NCBI GenBank assembly: GCA_943331195.2
Contig: CALQKQ020000067.1
Span: 1 to 11,355, forward strand
Length of the DNA stretch: 11,355 nt
Source of the DNA: Akkermansia muciniphila
GTDB taxonomy: Bacteria; Verrucomicrobiota; Verrucomicrobiia; Verrucomicrobiales; V1-33
Direction: 5' to 3'
Of this stretch, positions 1 to 7,100 are shown piece by piece. The notes below the pieces were generated by a model. The model ran no database searches, was not told the origin of the DNA, and worked only from the letters and a program-made list of their open reading frames with translations. The position numbers and the translations under genes were made by a program. Within the stretch, counting starts at the first letter, position 1. Each line of letters opens with the position of its first letter.

Positions 1-202
1 GCGGCGCTGCCCCCGGCGGGAGCGGCGCCGCCGGAGCCGGATCCGCAGTGGCAAGCACCACGGCGGTCAGCAAAGTCCGCGCCGCCAGCAAAGTCCGCGC
101 CGTCGCGGCAACGGGGGCCGCAGCGCGGGCCGCAGCGCGGGCCGCAGCGGGGGCCGCCGTTGGTGCCGGGCGCGGGAAGTGGGAAGCGCGCGAGAAAAAC
201 AT
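1..202 (-). CDS. Partial gene leaving the left edge; Ala/Arg-rich N-terminus with signal-peptide-like segment
   Basis: An ATG at 202-200 opens a minus-strand frame with no stop through base 1 (67 codons, C-terminus outside the window). The product starts MFFSRASHFPRPAP, then has an Ala/Arg stretch, then a hydrophobic run around residues 38-52 (ARTLLTAVVLATA) followed by a Pro/Ala-rich part. This resembles a signal sequence before a low-complexity linker, so an exported or membrane protein is inferred. The DNA repeats here have periods of 12 and 18 bases, both multiples of three, and encode AAAR and ARTLLx units in this frame, which favours real coding. A candidate promoter lies just upstream (228-256). 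No Shine-Dalgarno is visible. A later start, such as the TTG at 91, would give a shorter, more typical signal peptide. The family cannot be recognised from this fragment, and a frame on the opposite strand is also open. Confidence 0.45.
   Translation of the reverse strand, partial: MFFSRASHFPRPAPTAAPAAARAAARAAAPVAATARTLLAARTLLTAVVLATADPAPAAPLPPGAAP
68..151. repeat. Short tandem repeats of 18-bp and 12-bp period
   Basis: A 17-base unit (CAGCAAAGTCCGCGCCG) occurs at 68-84 and again at 86-102, a period of 18. It is followed by about three copies of a 12-base unit (GGCCGCAGCGCG) at 116-127, 128-139 and, diverged, 140-151. On the minus strand these encode ARTLLA/ARTLLT and AAAR/AAAR/AAAP, so both arrays keep the reading frame of the partial gene covering them. 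They are best read as in-frame slippage repeats in a low-complexity coding region. Confidence 0.7.
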
Positions 203-227
203 AACTGCAGGGGTAGAAACGCCCGGC

Positions 228-256
228 ACTGTAGTCGCCCGGCTGCCTTCCCGCAA
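228..256 (-). promoter_or_regulatory. Candidate sigma70-type promoter for the left-edge gene
   Basis: Read on the minus strand, TTGCGG (256-251) is followed after exactly 17 bases by TACAGT (233-228). The -10 matches TATAAT at 4 of 6 positions and the -35 matches only TTG. Transcription would start near 221, giving a leader of about 20 bases before the ATG at 202. The weak -35 and GC-rich background keep confidence low. Confidence 0.3.
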
Positions 257-277
257 AACGCTAGATGCCAGAAGAGT

Positions 278-296
278 GATAGGCACCTAGCCTATC
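278..296. other. Perfect intergenic hairpin, 7-bp stem
   Basis: GATAGGC (278-284) and GCCTATC (290-296) are perfect inverted repeats around a 5-base loop. The hairpin lies 13 bases beyond the stop of the sulfotransferase-like gene in its direction of transcription and before the candidate promoter of the left-edge gene. No T-run follows on the minus strand, so it is not a textbook intrinsic terminator. It could be a weak or Rho-assisted terminator, an mRNA 3' end stabiliser or an operator. Confidence 0.4.
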
Positions 297-309
297 TACC
301 CTGAGCGGC

Positions 310-1197
310 TCAGAGCCGGAATCCCAGGGTGGTATTGAGGATGGGGGCCCGGCTGGCTTGGATGCGGGTGCGCAGCTTGCGCCAGAGGTTGCGCATCCGG
401 GAGCTCCCGGCGACGATGGGGGCTGGGGCGGGAGGGGCTGGGGGGAGGCCGAGGCGCCGCCGCACGGCGGCGAGAAAGAGGGCGGCCTGGCGCGGGTCGA
501 GCAAATCGTTGAATTCGACTAAGATGGGCTCGTGGTCTTTCCAGAATCGCAGTTGTTGTTGGTGCTGCTGGAGGATGTCGGCCTCGGTGAGGGGGTAGCC
601 CCAGCGGGCCATGGATTTCCGGATGTTGGCGGGGGAGCGCACGGGGATGATGACGAGTCCGCGATGGGCGAGTTGGTGGAGGGCTTGGGCGGACTCCTCG
701 TCGAAGGGGCGCTGGGCGATGTGGGTCTTCACTAAGCTGCTGCCCACCGCCTGAAGGGCCAGGGGGGAAAAGCCTTCGTAGAGGTAGGCGTCGAAGTCGA
801 GGTAGAGGGGCTCTTGGCGGTAACCGGCGAGGTTATTCAGGAGCAAATCGATGGCCAAGTGCGTGCCGCTGCGCATGAGGGAGGAGACGACGATGGGCGG
901 AAGGGGGCCGGTGGGGAGGGGCCCGGGCGGGCAGACGATGCCGGGGGAGGCGTGGGGAAAGAGGGCAGCGCCGAGGTTTTGCAGTTTGTGCCGCAGGGAA
1001 TAGGCCAAGGATTCGGCGGGAGGGCGGATGGGCACGATGTGGCGGCCGACGCCGAAGGCCTCGGGCACGCGCTCGCTGCGGCTGAAAGGGGCTGAAGCAT
1101 TCCAATCGGCGACAGGGCCCCCTTTGGAAGTCGAGGCGGCGGCTGAGATTTGGGGGGAGGCTTGAGGCATGACTGTGGAGGGGAGGGAACCTCTCAT
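310..1197 (-). CDS. Sulfotransferase-like protein
   Basis: Probably transfers a sulfo group from PAPS to an acceptor that cannot be named from sequence. The core carries the two PAPS-binding signatures. The first is a P-loop-like VVSSLMRSGTHLAIDLL, about residues 103-119 counted from this start, where SxxRSGT matches the 5'-phosphosulfate loop. The second is PVRSPANIRKSMAR, about 185-198, with the Arg and Ser of the 3'-phosphate site. A KTH between them (about 157-159) and EFNDLL near 228-233 also fit the family. The roughly 95 residues before the P-loop are low in recognisable features. No signal peptide or membrane segment is obvious, so it is probably cytoplasmic. The start is uncertain: GTG at 1218, ATG at 1197 and ATG at 1170 are all in frame and none has a Shine-Dalgarno; the 1197 ATG is chosen as the longer ATG. 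It follows the antiporter gene by about 150 bases on the same strand. Confidence 0.75.
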   Translation of the reverse strand: MRGSLPSTVMPQASPQISAAASTSKGGPVADWNASAPFSRSERVPEAFGVGRHIVPIRPPAESLAYSLRHKLQNLGAALFPHASPGIVCPPGPLPTGPLPPIVVSSLMRSGTHLAIDLLLNNLAGYRQEPLYLDFDAYLYEGFSPLALQAVGSSLVKTHIAQRPFDEESAQALHQLAHRGLVIIPVRSPANIRKSMARWGYPLTEADILQQHQQQLRFWKDHEPILVEFNDLLDPRQAALFLAAVRRRLGLPPAPPAPAPIVAGSSRMRNLWRKLRTRIQASRAPILNTTLGFRL

Positions 1198-1310
1198 GCA
1201 TGTAGACGAAAACGACACCTGGGAGTTACATCAATCTAAGCATAAGCATAAGGCTAGGTTATCCCTGGGGCCCTGCCCTTTTTCGGAACTGTCCATGGGC
1301 TGGAAGAGGG

Positions 1311-1337
1311 GCGCGGCGTGCCGACGGCGTGCCGCGC
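1311..1337. other. GC-rich hairpin downstream of the antiporter gene
   Basis: GCGCGGC (1311-1317) pairs with GCCGCGC (1331-1337). An inner GCC/GGC helix follows across two positions that are G-T wobbles on the plus strand and A-C mismatches on the minus strand, closing a 3-base GAC loop. It begins 13 bases after the antiporter stop codon in its transcription direction. With no T-run it is only a possible Rho-assisted terminator or attenuator between this gene and the sulfotransferase-like gene. Confidence 0.35.
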
Positions 1338-1350
1338 TGGCCGGGGCGGC

Positions 1351-2901
1351 TCAGTGGAGCAGAAAGCAGCCGATTCCCAGGGCGGTGGGGGGCAAGGCGG
1401 CGAGCAGGAGGGCCAGGGCGCTGACTTGGCCGCCGAAATGGGGTTGGAGAATGCCCTGCCCGGCAGGGTTGGGGGCGTTGGCGATGACGGTGAGGCCGCC
1501 CCCGGCGACGGCCCCGGCCATGAGGGCGTATTTGAGGGATTCACTCAGATCGGGGACCTGGCTTCCCAGGAAGGTGATGAGGGCATTGTCGTTGAAGGCA
1601 GTCAGGGCGGCGGCCGACAGCAGCAGGGCGGTTTCCCCTAGGCCACTGGCGAGGATTGGCTCCAGCCACCAGCCTTGGCAGCGGCCGTGGATGACTAATC
1701 CGGCGAGGAAGAAGCCCACCAGGAGGGGACCGCGCAGCTGCAGGGGATTTTGGTGGTGTGCGGTGGCCTGCATGAAGCCGAGGAAGAAGAGGAATCCGCC
1801 CCCGTAGAGGGGAGGGTAGTGGCTTGTCAGCACTGTCCAGGCGAGGACGGCCAGGTGCACCAGGGTCACGGGGAGGGGAATGGCGTCCTCGCGGCGGTGC
1901 CAGCAAAGGGCTTGGTCCTCGGCGTCCACGGCGGGGTTGGCGCCGGGGAGGTGGCGGTGGTCGAGGGCCTGCAACTGGCGCCGGAAGAGGAAAAAGTAGA
2001 GGCCCGTGGAGCCGGCGATGGCCAGGATCGCGCGCCAGCCGAAGTGGCTGAACATGAAGGCGGTGGACCAGTTCCATGGAGCGGCGACCATGAGGACTGG
2101 GGGAGCGGCAAAGTTCGTCAAGACGCCGCCGATGGAGATATTGACAAAGAGGAGGCCGAGGGTGGCGTAGGCCAGGGCTTTGCCGGGATGTGCGGCGTAG
2201 AAGCGGCGGGCCAGCAGCAGGGCGGCGATGGTCATGGCGGCGGGTTCGGTGATCAGGGAGCCCAAGAGGGGCGCCAGCAGCAGCACGCTGAGCCACCAGG
2301 CGGCGGGGGATCCTCCGCCGCAGCGCTGGGCCACGGCGGCGAGGGCGTGCTCGGCGAAGCGCACCACGGGCCGGGAGGCGCTGATGGTCATGATGGCGAC
2401 CACGAAGAGCGGTTCGCGAAAATCGCAGTCCACCCCGACGAAGTCGCGCACCTCGGTCCAGCCGAAGTAGCCCAGGGCGGCCCCGAGCAGTGGGAGGGCC
2501 CAGATCATGAAAACGACCTCCACTTCCCCCAAGTAGTGCAGGAGGGTGGCGGGGAAGGAGACCGGGTCTGGGGCCTGGGAGGGGCGGGCGGCGGGGGCGC
2601 GGTGGAGTTGCTGGTGGTGACGAGCTTCGAGGCGCCGCCCCCAGCGGGCGAAGGTGCTGGCGAGGAAGGTGTGGAGGATGGCTCCGAGAAAAAGGGCGCT
2701 GGCCACGGCGTTGAAGGGTTCGGCCTGGGCGCGGGAGGCGATCCGCTGACGCGGCGGCAGGGCGGCGTCCCCATAGCTGGACAGGGGGCGGGGAAAGCGG
2801 GCCAGCTGGGCGGGCTCGGCGGAAAGGGCGGGTGCGGGAGAGCTAGCGTCGGCGGGGGACAGCAGGCCGAGGAGGAGCAGGAGCAAGAGGCGCGGCAGCA
2901 T
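1351..2901 (-). CDS. Putative Na+/H+ antiporter, PF07399-type
   Basis: A multi-pass inner-membrane protein of 516 residues, assigned by overall resemblance to the putative Na+/H+ antiporter family PF07399 (formerly DUF1504). Ion specificity is not proven. It opens with a signal-like segment (MLPRLLLLLLLGLLSPADA), then a roughly 40-residue Pro/Ala-rich stretch, then about 10-12 hydrophobic segments. Conserved-looking intramembrane patches include LITEPAAMTIAALLLARR, FVNISIGGVLTNFAAPP, TAFNDNALITFLG (about 434-446) and VIANAPNPAG (about 472-481). The paired Asn/Asp-rich and Gly-Pro motifs resemble ion-transporter (NhaD/ArsB-like) half-repeats. The ATG at 2901 gives a compact signal segment but lacks a Shine-Dalgarno. 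A GTG at 2949 would add 16 residues and has AAGGA eight bases upstream, so it is a genuine alternative. The gene is divergent from the DUF3500 gene. Confidence 0.82.
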   Translation of the reverse strand: MLPRLLLLLLLGLLSPADASSPAPALSAEPAQLARFPRPLSSYGDAALPPRQRIASRAQAEPFNAVASALFLGAILHTFLASTFARWGRRLEARHHQQLHRAPAARPSQAPDPVSFPATLLHYLGEVEVVFMIWALPLLGAALGYFGWTEVRDFVGVDCDFREPLFVVAIMTISASRPVVRFAEHALAAVAQRCGGGSPAAWWLSVLLLAPLLGSLITEPAAMTIAALLLARRFYAAHPGKALAYATLGLLFVNISIGGVLTNFAAPPVLMVAAPWNWSTAFMFSHFGWRAILAIAGSTGLYFFLFRRQLQALDHRHLPGANPAVDAEDQALCWHRREDAIPLPVTLVHLAVLAWTVLTSHYPPLYGGGFLFFLGFMQATAHHQNPLQLRGPLLVGFFLAGLVIHGRCQGWWLEPILASGLGETALLLSAAALTAFNDNALITFLGSQVPDLSESLKYALMAGAVAGGGLTVIANAPNPAGQGILQPHFGGQVSALALLLAALPPTALGIGCFLLH

Positions 2902-2999
2902 AGGGGCCCAGGGGCTCCGTGCCTTAGGGGGCAAAGCAGGCCGATGCACGCGGAATTTCCTTGCCAGGGGCGGCCTTAGGCTCCCAGAGTGCCCCCCCT
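2902..2999. promoter_or_regulatory. Divergent intergenic region with inverted and direct repeats
   Basis: These 98 bases separate the divergent antiporter and DUF3500 starts and must hold promoters for both, although no good -35/-10 pair is visible. TAGGGGGCA (2925-2933) is an imperfect inverted match to TGCCCCCCCTA (2990-3000), differing by two extra C; the second arm includes the A of the DUF3500 ATG. GCCTTAGG occurs directly repeated at 2921-2928 and 2973-2980. These could be regulator half-sites or chance in GC-rich DNA. Confidence 0.3.
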
Positions 3000-4076
3000 A
3001 TGTCCCACTTTAAGCCCTCCTTTTTTCTCCGCGCCGCACTCCTCTTGGCCACCTTCCCAGCCGTGGCGCCAGCGGAGCCAGGGGCGGCACCAGCGGAGGG
3101 GGCGACGGCCCTCGCAAGTCCTGTGGTGGCCGTGGCGGACATGACTGCGGCGGCCCGCAATCTGCTCGCGGCGCTCGATGAAACCCAGCGTGCCAAAGCG
3201 GTTTTTTCTCTGACGGCGGATGAGCGCCAAAACTGGCATTTTGTTCCCTTGGATCGCCAGGGCATCACCTTGGGCGAGCTCCGCCCCGAGCAGGACCACC
3301 TTGTTTATGGCCTCCTCGGCTCCGCCCTCAGCGCTGAAGGCTGGCGCAAGACGACCACCATCATGAGCTTGGAAAAAGTCCTCTTCGACCTGGAAAACAG
3401 TTCGCCCAAGCGGAACCCCGAAAAATACTATCTTGCCATCTTTGGCGAGCCCAAAGCCGGCCAGGCCTGGGGTTGGCGCTTTGAGGGCCACCATCTTTCC
3501 CTCAACTTCACCATCGCCGCCGACGCCACCGTGTCCCTCACTCCGAGCTTTCTTGGCGCCAACCCTGGCGAAGTCAAAGATGGCCCCCGGGCCGGCCTGC
3601 GCGCGCTCGCTTCCGAGGAAGATCTGGCCTTAGACCTCGTCCGCAGCCTGACCCCAGATCAGCAAAAAGCCGCCATCGTCCCCGGCGAGGCCCCTGCCGA
3701 ACTCCTCACCGCCCAGGAAGTCCGCGTCCAGCCCCTCGCGCCCGCCGGCATCCCCGCCAGCGCCCTCAACGACGCCCAGCGCGCCCAACTCTGGCAGATC
3801 ATCGAAGAATACGTCGACCGCTATCGCCCCGACCTCACCGCCGCCGCCAAAGCCTCCCTCCACCGCGATGGCGGCAAGCTCAGCTTCGCTTGGATGGGCA
3901 GCACCGCCACCGGCGAGGGCCACTACTACCGCATTCAGTCGCCCCAATTCCTCTTCGAATACGACAATACGCAAAACAACGCCCGCCATCCCCATGCCGT
4001 TTGGCGCGACTTCAACGGCGACTTCGGTGCCGATCTCCTCAAAGACCACTACCAAAAGAATCACTCCGCTAAGTGA
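3000..4076 (+). CDS. Secreted DUF3500 family protein
   Basis: A 358-residue exported protein of the DUF3500 family, whose biochemical role is not established. An N-terminal signal peptide (FFLRAALLLATFPAVAPA, residues 8-25) precedes the mature protein. Family hallmarks are WHFVPLDRQGITL (79-91), the LE-K-L / RNPE-YY-AIFG stretch (124-149), GWRFEGHHLSLNFT (158-171), TPSFLGANPGEV (181-192), GHYYRIQSPQFLFEYDNTQ (307-325) and HPHAVWRDFNGDFG (330-343). The many conserved His, Asp, Glu and Trp residues look like a catalytic or metal site, which is inference. The domain appears complete. The ATG at 3000 is chosen because it sits directly before the signal peptide; a TTG at 2961 in the same frame adds 13 residues that only dilute it. 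There is no Shine-Dalgarno. The terminator at its stop codon suggests a single-gene transcript. Confidence 0.88.
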   Translation: MSHFKPSFFLRAALLLATFPAVAPAEPGAAPAEGATALASPVVAVADMTAAARNLLAALDETQRAKAVFSLTADERQNWHFVPLDRQGITLGELRPEQDHLVYGLLGSALSAEGWRKTTTIMSLEKVLFDLENSSPKRNPEKYYLAIFGEPKAGQAWGWRFEGHHLSLNFTIAADATVSLTPSFLGANPGEVKDGPRAGLRALASEEDLALDLVRSLTPDQQKAAIVPGEAPAELLTAQEVRVQPLAPAGIPASALNDAQRAQLWQIIEEYVDRYRPDLTAAAKASLHRDGGKLSFAWMGSTATGEGHYYRIQSPQFLFEYDNTQNNARHPHAVWRDFNGDFGADLLKDHYQKNHSAK

Positions 4077-4082
4077 TTTTTT
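4059..4082 (+). terminator. Intrinsic terminator overlapping the DUF3500 stop codon
   Basis: AATCACT (4059-4065) and AGTGATT (4072-4078) form a perfect 7-bp stem with loop CCGCTA. The right arm runs into a T-tract (4077-4082, six T) and an A-rich stretch precedes the left arm. The TGA stop (4074-4076) lies inside the right arm, so a terminating ribosome would cover the stem. The stem is AT-richer than its surroundings, so efficiency is uncertain. Confidence 0.6.
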
Positions 4083-4192
4083 AATGTTTCTCTCACCCTC
4101 CTTCTGATAAGGCATTACTTTGTGCCTACAGGTCGCGCTTCGTCCCCGCGCCCCAGCCCTCGGCCTCCACTCCACCAACGTCCCTTTGCGTT
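4083..4192 (+). promoter_or_regulatory. Intergenic leader of the lamin-tail-repeat gene
   Basis: After the DUF3500 terminator, 110 bases precede the next ATG and presumably carry its promoter. No convincing -35/-10 pair is seen. A small hairpin, AGGCA (4110-4114) with TGCCT (4123-4127) and an 8-base loop, lies in the less GC-rich part. The bases just before the ATG (CCCTTTGCGTT) contain no Shine-Dalgarno. Confidence 0.25.
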
Positions 4193-7100
4193 ATGAAAAA
4201 GCTGATTCTTCCTTTGCTCGCCCTCTGCCTGGCGCCGATTGGCGGACAGGCGGCCCTCCGGATCAACGAGGTGCATTACAACGTGGAGGGACCGGATGAA
4301 AACTACGAATTCATCGAGCTCAAAAGCACCACGGGCGGGGTGGAGTCCTGCGCGGGGCTGTCGCTGGTCCTCATCAACAACGCCCTCTCCGATGGCGGCG
4401 TGCGGCTCAACCCAGGGGAAATCCTTGAAGTGCTCAATCTGAGCGACCTCTCCACGGGCAGCAATGGCCTGCTCCTCCTCGGCAATAACTACACCGAATC
4501 CCCCCCGGGGGGGCCCTGGTCCGGCGCCATTGATCCCGCCACCGCCCTGGGCGACCCGGCGGGGCTGGGCGACTCCGACATCAAGACCAATACCGGCTTC
4601 ACCCTCCTCTTGATCCGCAACTTCGATGCCGTCAACGGGACCAAGGGCCTCGATATCGACCAGGACATCATCTCCGGAGCCGGCATCAGCACGGGGAACG
4701 GCACCATCGACTGGAATCAGGCCAGCCCTCCGGCCGGGTCCGTGCCTCGGCTCTGGGCCGATGCCGACGTCATCGACAGCATTGGGGTGCGCGACTACTT
4801 GGACACGGGCGATCCCGTGGATGCCGCCGCCATTGGGAACCGCAATCCCTATGTGCCCACCGCCGCTAACATCAACACCACCTGGACTTCGAGCGATTTG
4901 GGCGCGCGCGATCCTGACACCTTTGCCCGCCAGCTGGGCAACAACACCGCGAGCAACGCGCTTTCCTACTACGGGGGGAAAATGAACAACAACAACCCCA
5001 CGCCCACGGACGTCCTCTACCGCACCAACCGCACCTTCGGCCCAGGAAAAATGCTGGGGCAAGTCACCCCCGGCCGCGCCAACCTCGCTACGACCCTAAC
5101 AACCACCGACTTCCGCATCAACGAAGTCTCGCTCAATCCCAGTGGCTCGAGCAGCGCCGACGACCGCTATCAATACATTGAAATCGCCAACGTCGATGGC
5201 CAATCGCGCAGCCTGAGCGGCTACTGGCTGATCCTCTTGGACAGCTACGATGGCAGCGGCAACGCCAACGACAGCAGCCCTGGAGTCGGGACGATTTTGG
5301 AGGAATGGAATCTCTCGGACTTTGCCACTGGTTCCAATGGCCTGCTCCTCCTCGGGGATGGCTTTTCCCCGGCCTACACGCCCTTCGAAGACGCGGTTTC
5401 GCCGCAAACCGCCGTGGGCGACCCCGTCGCCAAAAATGGCCCCCCCGCCTCATCGGGCTGGGGTCTTGGCGACCTCCGCTTCAAAGATGGCCACACCCTC
5501 TTGCTCGTCAAAGGCTACAGCCCGCCCACCATCCGCGACCTCGATGCCACCCCGCAAGATGGGGTGCTCGACAGCACGCCTTGGACCAGTCTTTCCGACC
5601 AAGTCGGCTTCACCCAAGTCGCCAAAACGACCATCGGTCGCACGTACGCCGCGGTGGACCTCCGCGCTGGGATGGCGCCCACCGCCGTGCCCGACAACCT
5701 CTCCCGCAAGCTGGGTACCTTTGTCAATGCCACCGCCTCCTGGTATGGCGGCAGCTTCCCCGGCGGCTCCTCCCCCATGACCCTCGGCTTTGGGGTCTCC
5801 ACGCCAGCGCTTCCCACTGATTCCTTTGCCGCCACCTGGTTCGGCGGATTCCGCGGCGCCGCCACCCCCGGCCAGCCGAATCTCGCCGCCTCGGTGAATC
5901 CAGTAGCCCCGCCCCTCGCCGCTTCCATCCGCCTCAACGAGGTGATGATCAACCCCACGAACGACATCACCACCGACGATGACAAGTCCAATGAATACCT
6001 CGAACTCGCCAGCACCAACCAAGGCCTCGCCTACCTCGATGGTCTCTGGGTGCTCGTAGTCGACCTCAACGGCACCGTCGGCAACATCCAGACCGGTTTT
6101 CCGCTCAATGGCTACACCACGGGCACCAACGGCCTCGTGCTGCTCGGCGACGGCTACGACAACACCAACGCCCTCTACGTCTTCAACGAAGGCACCTTAC
6201 CTCCCCACACCGCCGCCTTCGACCCTCCCATCGGCTTGGAAGAAAACGAATTCCCCAACAACGGCAGCGCCATCCTCCTCGTCCGCGGCATCAAAGGCCC
6301 CATCAGCCTCAACGCCAACGGCAAGCCCATCGGCGACCTCGATCCCGAAAATGACGGCGTCCTCCTCGCCCCCTCCGCCTACACCGATGAACTCGTCGAC
6401 AGCATCGTCATCAACGGGGTCAACCCCGGGGCCAGCTACGGCTGGATCGACTCCACCGCCTTCATGCCCCACCACGTGGCCCGGCAGCCCGGCAACTTCG
6501 CCGCCAACAGCGCCGCCTCCTGGTATTATGGACAAATCCCCCAGGCCGCCCAGCCCGCGCCCTTGACCACCTACAGCGGCAGCTTCGGCGGACCCTTCCA
6601 AGGGGCGGCCTCCCCCGGCCGGGCCAACCATGGCGCCACCCCAGGCCCCGTGAACGTCGGCGACGTCGTCTTCAACGAAATCCACTTCAATCCCGCCGGC
6701 ACCGACAGCAACTTCGAGTTTCTCGAACTGCTCTCCAGCAACGGCGCCTCCCGCAGCCTCAACGGATACTCCATCCTCGCCATCGATAACCAAACCAGCA
6801 ACACCGGCGGCATCCGCCACGCCTGGAGCCTCGACGGCATGTCCACCGGCACCAACGGCCTCTTCGTCCTGGGCAATCGCTATCCCATCGCCGACCAGAA
6901 CCCATGGCAAAGCGTGATGCGCTCCCAGACCCGCACCGGCGATCCTCCCGGCCGCGAAGGCCTCGCCTCCAGCTTCAGCGATGCCGTCCTCGGCAGCGAG
7001 ACCGACAACCTCAACGTCACCTTCCTCCTCGTGCGGAACTTCAACCGCTACATCGACTACGACCTCGACGACAAAACTCCCAACGCCCCTAGCCCCCTTC

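Noticed and set aside
68..151. Possible CRISPR or structural repeat array
   Set aside because: The units are 12 and 18 bases, contiguous, without spacers, and in frame with a coding region.
48..290. 80-codon plus-strand frame over the left-edge repeats
   Set aside because: It starts with GTG, has Ala/Val/Arg low complexity and no ribosome site. The opposite-strand frame has a signal-like segment and a promoter candidate. Not fully excluded.
1750..2979. 409-codon plus-strand frame opposite the antiporter gene
   Set aside because: The Gly/Glu/Ala-rich composition mirrors a hydrophobic membrane protein on the other strand, whose motifs are convincing.
2961..2999. Upstream TTG start for the DUF3500 gene
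   Set aside because: It would place 13 extra residues before an already typical signal peptide, and the ATG at 3000 is a stronger codon.
4115..5062. 315-codon minus-strand frame, and a similar one at 6197-7189
   Set aside because: Both are Gly/Val/Ala-rich shadows opposite conserved lamin-tail-like repeats.
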